In this document: one piece after another, positions 6,322 to 11,120 of the stretch
Layout of the letters: the number at the start of each line of letters is the position of its first letter
Position numbering within the stretch: position 1 is the first letter of the stretch
DNA from: Bacillota bacterium
Lineage (GTDB): Bacteria > Bacillota > Clostridia > Christensenellales > CAG-138
Direction: 5' to 3'
NCBI GenBank assembly: GCA_023435025.1
Contig: JAEYSE010000007.1
Span: 1 to 11,120 of the forward strand
Length of the DNA: 11,120 nt
Made by a program: the position numbers and the translations under genes
The notes under the pieces: generated by a model
The model's database searches: none
What the model was told of the DNA's origin: nothing
Seen by the model: the letters and a program-made list of their open reading frames with translations, nothing else

Positions 6322-6917
6322 GCATCCGGCTTGTGAACGTCACTGCGGGGTATGATTCTCAAACGGTATTGAACCGGCTCTCCTTTACATTCACCGAGCA
6401 TGGCGTCATACAGGTCACGGGCCCTTCCGGCTGCGGCAAGACGCTGCTGCTGCGCGTGCTGGCGGGGCTAAACCGGCCATATTCCGGTAAAATCGAAGGG
6501 CTTGACGGCCTGCGGGTAAGCATGGCGTTTCAGGAAGACCGGCTGCTGCCCTGGTGCACGGCGCTTGAAAACGTCCGGTGCGTGTTAAAAACAGACGAAG
6601 AGAGCGAAAAGCTGGCGCTCTCCTGGCTTTCCCGTATGGAGCTTCGGGACGTTGCACATAGCTACCCAAGCGAGCTTTCCGGCGGCATGCAGCGGCGGCT
6701 TGCGCTTGCGCGGGCTTTGGCGTATGGCGGGGACTTGCTGCTGCTGGACGAACCCTTCAACGGGCTTGATAAAGAATTGAGGGGGCGCATTGCCGCGCAT
6801 ATTAAAAACGCCGCGCCCTTAATCGTGCTTGTCTCGCACGAAAAAGAGGACGCGGAGTTACTCGATGCCATGCCTGTTGCTCTTGGCGATATGATATCTG
6901 GCGAAACGCTATCTTAA
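6318..6917 (+). CDS. ABC transporter ATP-binding protein (short form)
   Basis: The energising subunit of the importer; two copies are expected to bind the permease on the cytoplasmic side. At 199 residues it is shorter than the 240-260 typical of SsuB/TauB proteins, lacking a C-terminal extension, but every catalytic motif is present: Walker A GPSGCGKT (35-42), Q-loop Gln 72 in AFQEDRLLPW, signature LSGGMQRR (120-127), Walker B LLLLDE (140-145), D-loop NGLD and switch His 174 in LVSHEKED. The Q-loop EDRLLPW is characteristic of the NitT/TauT group. The ATG overlaps the permease stop as ATGA. The stop codon overlaps that of the convergent amidohydrolase gene. It should be active despite the short tail. 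Confidence 0.94.
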   Translation: MSIRLVNVTAGYDSQTVLNRLSFTFTEHGVIQVTGPSGCGKTLLLRVLAGLNRPYSGKIEGLDGLRVSMAFQEDRLLPWCTALENVRCVLKTDEESEKLALSWLSRMELRDVAHSYPSELSGGMQRRLALARALAYGGDLLLLDEPFNGLDKELRGRIAAHIKNAAPLIVLVSHEKEDAELLDAMPVALGDMISGETLS

Positions 6918-8068
6918 CTTAACTCTTTGGAAATCCCCAGCATCCTGCAATAGGCTTCCAGGCCGTATAAAAGCGCTTCCTCGTTAAAGTTAAAATGCGG
7001 GCTATGCAGCGGCGGGAAGCCGCTGTATTCCGCTACGCCCACAAAGAAGAACAGGCCGGGTATTTCCTGCTGGTAAAACGAAAAATCCTCGCCGATCATC
7101 AAATGCGACATGGGCTTCACGTCCGATTTCATAAGGAGTTGAAACTCCTCCGTCATATCCACTGGGTTTTCCACGCTGTAATAGAGCTGCACCTCTTTAA
7201 ACTCTGTGGTGATGCCGGTGGCGACTTCAAAGCCCGCCAGTATTTTCCCAATGCGCTCCATCACCTGTTCGCGCATTTCGTTGGAAAACGTGCGCAACGT
7301 CCCGGACATCACGACTTTGTCGCATATGATGTTCCGGGCCTCTCCGCCGTGAATCTTGCCTATGGTAAGCACAATCGGCTCGTCGGGGCTGGTGGAGCGA
7401 GAAACCACGGTTTGCAGCATGGTAATGAGCTCCGCCGCAGCCACAACCGCGTCTATCCCCTTATCCGGGCTTGCGCCGTGGGCGCTTTTGCCGTATACAG
7501 TCAGGTCAAACCCGCAGGACTGCGCCATGAATGTGCCGCGCCGTACGCCAAGCTGGCCGATGCGCAGTTCTGGAAACACGTGCAGCGCATAGATGCGGTC
7601 CACACGCGGGTCATGCAGCGCGCCATCTTCAATCATTTTCCGCGCACCGCCGCCGCCTTCCTCGCCCGGCTGGAACAATAATACCACGTTTACGGTCAGC
7701 CGGTCCCGGTGCTCGTTTACAAGCTTTGCAAGCAGCAGCGCGACTGTCACATGCCCGTCATGCCCGCAGGCGTGCATTTTGCCCTGGGTTGCGGAGGCGT
7801 AGGGCACGTTCGTCCATTCTTCAATGGGAAGCCCGTCCATATCCGCGCGGAACGCTATGGTCTCCCTGGCGTTTTTAGCGTAAAACACGGCTTTTACGCC
7901 GGTGCCCGCAAGCTTTAAAAGCGTGTCGGGCCGCAGCGTTTCCAAATAGTGAAGCACGTACGCCTGTGTCTGATATTCTTCAAATGCGGTTTCGGGCATG
8001 CGGTGCAGGTCACGCCGGACCCGGGTGCACTCCTCCCGCATGGACAGAACCGCTTTACTTAGTTGCAT
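6914..8068 (-). CDS. M20-family amidohydrolase (N-acyl-amino acid / hippurate hydrolase type)
   Basis: A 384-residue cytoplasmic metallohydrolase expected to cleave the amide bond of an N-acylated amino acid or similar compound. It matches the M20D subgroup, which contains hippurate hydrolase, N-acetyl-diaminopimelate deacetylase and IAA-amino acid hydrolases. Metal-site residues are visible: C101 and H103 in HACGHDGH, E136-E137 in PGEEGG, H163 in ALHVFPE, and a late His in LHSPHFN (355 or 358). The dimerisation domain lies about 180-290 and includes GKSAHGASPDKGIDA. Length is normal and the active site intact. ATG at 8068 follows GGAG eight bases upstream. A strong promoter lies at 8129-8158. 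It converges on the importer operon, sharing TTAA at the stops; a link (import of a substrate it hydrolyses) is possible but unproven. The exact substrate is not decidable. Confidence 0.92.
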   Translation of the reverse strand: MQLSKAVLSMREECTRVRRDLHRMPETAFEEYQTQAYVLHYLETLRPDTLLKLAGTGVKAVFYAKNARETIAFRADMDGLPIEEWTNVPYASATQGKMHACGHDGHVTVALLLAKLVNEHRDRLTVNVVLLFQPGEEGGGGARKMIEDGALHDPRVDRIYALHVFPELRIGQLGVRRGTFMAQSCGFDLTVYGKSAHGASPDKGIDAVVAAAELITMLQTVVSRSTSPDEPIVLTIGKIHGGEARNIICDKVVMSGTLRTFSNEMREQVMERIGKILAGFEVATGITTEFKEVQLYYSVENPVDMTEEFQLLMKSDVKPMSHLMIGEDFSFYQQEIPGLFFFVGVAEYSGFPPLHSPHFNFNEEALLYGLEAYCRMLGISKELS

Positions 8069-8083
8069 GATACATTCTCCAAC

Positions 8084-8107
8084 CGCGTTCTTTTTTCAAG
8101 AAACGCG
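8084..8107 (-). other. Hairpin in the 5' leader of the amidohydrolase gene
   Basis: CGCGTTCTT (8084-8092) can pair with AAGAAACGCG (8098-8107) with one bulged base over a five-base loop. On the transcript it ends three bases before GGAG, the ribosome binding site of the amidohydrolase, so it may affect translation or message stability. Confidence 0.45.
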
Positions 8108-8128
8108 AGGTTTCGCTAGACTTCTTAT

Positions 8129-8158
8129 AGTATAGCGGCATTGAGCAAACAGCGTCAA
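8129..8158 (-). promoter_or_regulatory. Promoter of the M20 amidohydrolase gene
   Basis: Read on the minus strand, TTGACG (8158-8153) and TATACT (8134-8129) each match consensus at five of six positions and are 18 bases apart. The start would be near 8122, giving a leader of about 54 bases. Confidence 0.75.
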
Positions 8159-8184
8159 TGCTATGCTGCAATTTATGCCTTAAC

Positions 8185-8198
8185 CACATAGCTATGTG
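8185..8198. promoter_or_regulatory. Perfect 14-bp palindrome upstream of the amidohydrolase promoter
   Basis: CACATAGCTATGTG is a perfect palindrome lying about 27 bases upstream of the -35 box of the minus-strand promoter, a position suited to an activator or to wrapping by a repressor. No regulator gene for it is adjacent apart from the MerR gene further along, whose predicted site looks different. Confidence 0.4.
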
Positions 8199-8426
8199 AC
8201 TACCCGGCGCGCAACATGCAGGAATAAAGCGGGCTACCTGCAAGAAAACGGGAATTTTATGTGGTGGAGCAACAGCCGATATTTCGCCATGGACGAAATG
8301 GGGGGCATGTGGACCATGGCGAGGCGTCCCCAAGCTGTTCCTAGGATGAAAACGGGAAGCACGCTTATTATGCGGCGTGGTGGCCGAAGCTGAGCGCAAC
8401 TACGTGAAACTATAAGTCATACACGC
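8199..8426 (+). other. Structured orphan region, possible non-coding RNA or decayed gene
   Basis: About 230 bases between the amidohydrolase promoter region and a terminator hold no recognisable gene. An 11-pair stem (nine Watson-Crick, two G-U) joins 8282-8292 with 8314-8324 around CGCCATGG/CCATGGCG. A competing hairpin, ATTTCG (8281-8286) with CGAAAT (8294-8299), uses the same left arm. The 11-mer GAAAACGGGAA occurs twice (8244-8254 and 8348-8358). A 44-codon frame opens at ATG 8259 (stop ending 8393), rich in Met and Trp, with no good ribosome binding site; I do not call it a gene. After each 11-mer a different frame reads ENG followed by a WW, which could mean remnants of a repeat protein broken by a frameshift. 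No clear plus-strand promoter was found. Confidence 0.35.
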
Positions 8427-8451
8427 AAAGCACCCCTTGTGGGTGCTTTTT
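8427..8451 (+). terminator. Rho-independent terminator (plus strand, possibly bidirectional)
   Basis: AAAGCACCC (8427-8435) pairs perfectly with GGGTGCTTT (8441-8449) over CTTGT, and the T run extends to 8451. The better T-tract is on the plus strand, where no annotated gene ends. On the minus strand it lies 31 bases past the MerR gene stop and would end in TTTGCG. Confidence 0.8.
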
Positions 8452-8481
8452 CAACCTTTTCTTTTAATAGGTGGCGGGTTT

Positions 8482-9276
8482 TCAGACAGGGCCAACCGGG
8501 AAATAGAGCCGATGGCATCGGATAATCTGCCCGTCCTCCGTATGTGTGCCGATCGTGATCCCCCATACATCCTCCGTAAGTGTCAGGCTCTGATCACGGC
8601 AGGACTGCAGAACATGTTTTAGCATGCACGAACTTAGGTAGCGCTCCCCCCTGCTGCAAATAACAGTCGTCAGGCATTCCTGCGGCTTCTTGATTTCGGC
8701 GCCGGGCGTACGATCAAGTTTGAGAGGCCGGGCAAGCTCCAGCGGAACCGCATATCCGAAGCGTACCTCGTCCCGTCCGCTCAAAACGGCTTCTTTGCTG
8801 AATGCTGGGGAAATCCGCACAATGGGCATGTGCTCAACCCATTCTAGGATGCTGGCGTCATCAATGAGAAAGGAATCATTGACCTGGTTGTTTAACCGCA
8901 GCATGGCGGGGCTTATCGTGCGCGCAATACTATCGCAACTCTTCAAAGACTCGAAATCGTCATATTCCGTGCGCATGGCCTGCAATTTGCATGTAAGATA
9001 TTCGATCTCTTTTTCCAGTTCTTGGCAGCGGGTTCGCCGGATGGCGAGCCCTTCGTCATATGTCGCCCGGCACAGTTTTTCAACATCCTCAAGAGAAAAA
9101 CCTGCGTTGCGCAAAAATCGTATGCCTGACAACAAATAAATATCCGGTTTTGTATAGGTGCGGTATCCGTTTTCCCCGCGCAACGGAGCGATTAACCCCT
9201 TTCGTTCATAGTTGCGCAGCGACTCGCTGGAGATGCCGAACATTTTTGCGACTTCACTGATGTTGTATTCCCTCAT
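8482..9276 (-). CDS. MerR-family transcriptional regulator with C-terminal effector-binding domain
   Basis: A 264-residue dimeric regulator. The N-terminal winged helix-turn-helix is typical: YNISEVAKMFGISSESLRNYERKGLI (4-29), then GYRTYTKPD and FLRNAGFSLEDVEKL. A coiled-coil dimer helix covers about 78-112. The rest (about 120-264) is a ligand-sensing region that resembles the effector-binding domains of the BmrR/GyrI kind in size and in paired beta segments, suggesting an organic ligand rather than a metal; there is no C-terminal Cys metal-site motif. ATG at 9276 follows AGGAGG six bases upstream. It is divergent from a flavin reductase whose promoter has a 19-bp spacer and a dyad inside it, the classic target of a MerR activator, so it most likely induces that reductase when its substrate or an analogue is present. 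Confidence 0.9.
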   Translation of the reverse strand: MREYNISEVAKMFGISSESLRNYERKGLIAPLRGENGYRTYTKPDIYLLSGIRFLRNAGFSLEDVEKLCRATYDEGLAIRRTRCQELEKEIEYLTCKLQAMRTEYDDFESLKSCDSIARTISPAMLRLNNQVNDSFLIDDASILEWVEHMPIVRISPAFSKEAVLSGRDEVRFGYAVPLELARPLKLDRTPGAEIKKPQECLTTVICSRGERYLSSCMLKHVLQSCRDQSLTLTEDVWGITIGTHTEDGQIIRCHRLYFPVGPV

Positions 9277-9364
9277 GGGCGTCCTCCTACGGGCGGGGCA
9301 GGGCCAGGAAAACCGGCTTGCTAATTTTTCAACAAGATTGTTACAGGAAACACAATTATGGTAC

Positions 9365-9395
9365 TTGACTTTAAAACGGTTGTAAAGTGTATTCT
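9365..9395 (+). promoter_or_regulatory. MerR-type promoter of the flavin reductase gene (19-bp spacer)
   Basis: TTGACT (9365-9370) and TATTCT (9390-9395) are separated by 19 bases, two more than optimal. The overlong spacer is the known signature of promoters that MerR regulators activate by untwisting DNA. Transcription would start near 9402, about 35 bases before the reductase start. Confidence 0.75.
9368..9388. promoter_or_regulatory. Predicted MerR operator: 21-bp dyad inside the spacer
   Basis: The dyad is centred on G9378. ACTTTA (9368-9373) pairs with TAAAGT (9383-9388), and AAC (9375-9377) with GTT (9379-9381); nine of ten pairs match, with only A9374/G9382 failing. It fills the space between -35 and -10, where MerR proteins bind. 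The divergent MerR gene begins 91 bases away. Confidence 0.75.
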
Positions 9396-9436
9396 GTCTA
9401 TTGTCAAGAATTTCACATTAAAACAGGAGGATGAAA

Positions 9437-11120
9437 ATGAAGAAGAAGACAAGACTGTTGGCGTTTGCGTTGGCTCTGCTGATGACGCTGACATTGGGCG
9501 CGGGCTGCGCGCAGCAGCCTGCAGCGGTGGAGCCTACCGCTGCGCCGACTCCGGCGGAAACGGCAGCCCCCACAGCGGACATTTCCGGCACATTTGAAGG
9601 CGAGGGCTATGGCATGCAGGGCCCTATCATCGTGAATGTGACCGTGGAAAAGGGCGTCATTACGGGGATTGAATACGTCACGTATACTGAAACGGCGAAC
9701 ATTACGGCCGTGGCCCAAGAACGCATTCCCGCGCAGATTGTAGAGCATCAGACTCTCAGCGTGGATACCGTTACGGGCGCGACGCTCTCCAGCTTTGGCA
9801 TTATAAACGCGGTTACGGATGCAGCGGAAAAAGCGGGGCTTGACGTGGATGCGCTAAAGGCAAACCAATATACGGCCGCGCCGAAGCCCGATGAGACATG
9901 GGATACGGACGTTCTGGTCATGGGCGGCGGCGGCGCAGGCCTGTCCGCGGCGATTACCGCAGCGCAGCAGGGCGCAAATGTCATTCTGATTGAGAAGGGC
10001 TCCGTGCTTGGCGGCAACACACTGGTAGCGGGCGCCGCTTACAACGCGGTAGATCCCGAGGCCCAGGCGCTCATGAAGCTGACAAAGGCCCAAAAGGATA
10101 CCATGGACAGCTATCTTGCAATGGACGAAAGCGACCCGGCGCTTAAGCTGGAACAGTTCCCGGAATGGAAAGAGGTTCTTGCGCAAGTCAAGAAGGATAT
10201 CAACGATTTCTATGCAGCCAACAAGGGCAAGACCGTGGGCGAGGATATGCCCGGCTTTGACTCCGTTGCCATGCACATGTGGCAGATCTACATTGGCGGC
10301 TTAAGGCAGCTGAGCGACGGAAGCTGGATCGCCTCCGACATCAAGCTGGCAAGAGTGCTTGCCGAGCAGGCGCTGCCCTCGTTTGAGTGGATGAGCGAAA
10401 TTGGCCTTGGCGCTGTGTACGGCAAGGCGACGCAGGAAAACGGCGGTAAAGGCCTTAGCACCGTGCTTGGCGCAATGTGGCCGCGCACGCACAGCTTTAT
10501 GTCTGGAGCCGATCGTATTCCCGAAATGGAAAAGGTCGCAAAAGATAACGGCGTGACCATTTATATGGAGACCCGCGGCACGGAACTTCTGGTAGACGCG
10601 AACGGAAAAGTAGTGGGCGCGAAGGCAGAGCAGGTAGATGGAACCAAGATCACCATCAATACCTCAAAGGGTGTCGTGCTTGCCACGGGTGGTTACGCGG
10701 CAAATGCGGCCATGGTAAAACAATATGACAAATACTGGGGCGAAGACCTTTCTGACCATACGCTGTCGACCAACCTTGGCACCAACGAGGGCGATGGCAT
10801 TGTGATGGCCGAAGCCATAGGCGCCGATCTTACCGGGATGGAGATTGCGCAGATGATGCCCTCCTCCTCTCCCACGAAGGGCACGATGACGGACGGCATC
10901 TGGGGCGACGCGGCGGCGCAGATTTGGATTGATGGCCAGGGCAACCGCTTTGTCAACGAATATGCCGAACGTGACGTGCTTGCAAAGGCTTCTCTTGCGC
11001 TCGAAGACGGGATATTCTACATCATATACGCTGGCCGTGGCGATCTTGGAGATCCTTCCCAGTTCCTCAAGGGCGCCGAATTAGACGAGCGGATACAGGC
11101 CATGGTCGACGGCGGTCATA
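9437..11120 (+). CDS. Lipoprotein FMN/FAD-dependent reductase, fumarate/urocanate reductase superfamily (3' end outside window)
   Basis: The first 561 residues of an extracytoplasmic flavoprotein. The N-terminus has KKKTR, a hydrophobic run and LGAGC with the likely lipidated Cys at 24, then a Pro/Thr/Ala linker. An FMN-binding domain (about 48-135) carries DTVTGAT (110-116), the motif flavinylated on its last Thr by ApbE. From about 157 an FAD_binding_2 domain begins: VLVMGGGGAGLSAA, IEKGSVLGGNT, VVLATGGYA (413-421), then GNRFVNE (502-508) and R512-D513, the position of the catalytic acid Arg in flavocytochrome c fumarate reductases. There is no heme-binding domain, so electrons should enter through the covalent FMN. 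The substrate His of fumarate reductase (usual Q-x-H-P) appears as QMMP (472-475). The start at 9437 is preferred because AGGAGG lies six bases away; the ATG at 9431 abuts it. Probably an anaerobic terminal reductase of an unsaturated organic acid, substrate unknown. Confidence 0.9.
   Translation, partial: MKKKTRLLAFALALLMTLTLGAGCAQQPAAVEPTAAPTPAETAAPTADISGTFEGEGYGMQGPIIVNVTVEKGVITGIEYVTYTETANITAVAQERIPAQIVEHQTLSVDTVTGATLSSFGIINAVTDAAEKAGLDVDALKANQYTAAPKPDETWDTDVLVMGGGGAGLSAAITAAQQGANVILIEKGSVLGGNTLVAGAAYNAVDPEAQALMKLTKAQKDTMDSYLAMDESDPALKLEQFPEWKEVLAQVKKDINDFYAANKGKTVGEDMPGFDSVAMHMWQIYIGGLRQLSDGSWIASDIKLARVLAEQALPSFEWMSEIGLGAVYGKATQENGGKGLSTVLGAMWPRTHSFMSGADRIPEMEKVAKDNGVTIYMETRGTELLVDANGKVVGAKAEQVDGTKITINTSKGVVLATGGYAANAAMVKQYDKYWGEDLSDHTLSTNLGTNEGDGIVMAEAIGADLTGMEIAQMMPSSSPTKGTMTDGIWGDAAAQIWIDGQGNRFVNEYAERDVLAKASLALEDGIFYIIYAGRGDLGDPSQFLKGAELDERIQAMVDGGH

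Noticed and set aside
6995..7681. 228-codon plus-strand frame within the amidohydrolase gene
   Set aside because: His/Ala/Arg-rich antisense shadow; the minus-strand M20 protein has all its catalytic motifs.
8055..8399. 114-codon minus-strand frame across the intergenic region
   Set aside because: It overlaps the amidohydrolase start and promoter, has biased composition and no domain; not credible as a gene.
9289..9364. Promoter for the MerR regulator gene on the minus strand
   Set aside because: No -35/-10 pair with acceptable spacing was found; the short AACAA/TTGTT repeat at 9331-9342 is too weak to call.

Overview
The window looks like a chromosomal stretch of an anaerobic, moderately GC-rich Firmicute, most likely a gut-type Clostridia member. 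The evidence is a pyruvate:ferredoxin oxidoreductase, a UPF0340 (YwlG-like) protein, strong Shine-Dalgarno sites, consensus SigA-type promoters, Gram-positive-style lipoproteins and a secreted flavin reductase of the fumarate/urocanate reductase superfamily. Genus cannot be assigned from the sequence alone. No tRNA, rRNA, CRISPR array, transposase or phage gene was seen.

Layout. (1) 1-676: C-terminal end of pyruvate:ferredoxin oxidoreductase, closed by a near-perfect terminator. (2) 677-956: non-coding block of stacked hairpins between two very similar terminator-like hairpins; it includes a repeat that recurs near 3467. (3) 957-1445 (-): GNAT acetyltransferase. (4) 1626-2693: mutY, with its own promoter. 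(5) 2810-3364: UPF0340 protein, driven by a strong promoter whose -35 box overlaps the mutY stop codon. (6) 3365-3683: repeat copy 2, a terminator, then a near-consensus promoter with an inverted repeat at the start point. (7) 3684-6917: a four-gene unit of Crp/Fnr-type regulator, lipoprotein substrate-binding protein, permease and ATPase, forming a NitT/TauT-type ABC importer of unknown substrate. (8) 6914-8068 (-): M20 amidohydrolase, convergent with the importer and sharing a TTAA at the stop codons. (9) 8069-8481: a 413-bp non-coding interval with the amidohydrolase promoter, a 14-bp palindrome and an unexplained structured stretch ending in a terminator. (10) 8482-9276 (-): MerR-family regulator. 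(11) 9437-end (+): lipoprotein flavin reductase with a covalent-FMN motif, cut by the window edge.

How the genes may work together. The clearest regulatory circuit is the divergent MerR/reductase pair. The reductase promoter has a 19-bp spacer carrying a 21-bp dyad, the hallmark of MerR-activated promoters, so the reductase is probably induced by a small molecule. The reductase keeps the FAD site and the arginine acid of fumarate reductases, but the usual substrate-carboxylate histidine appears to be methionine. A substrate other than fumarate is therefore likely, probably an extracytoplasmic unsaturated acid used as electron acceptor. The second circuit is the Crp/Fnr-type regulator with its own putative operator, co-transcribed with an importer. 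No wholly new system is evident. The best leads are the reductase with its regulator and the structured orphan region at 8199-8451.
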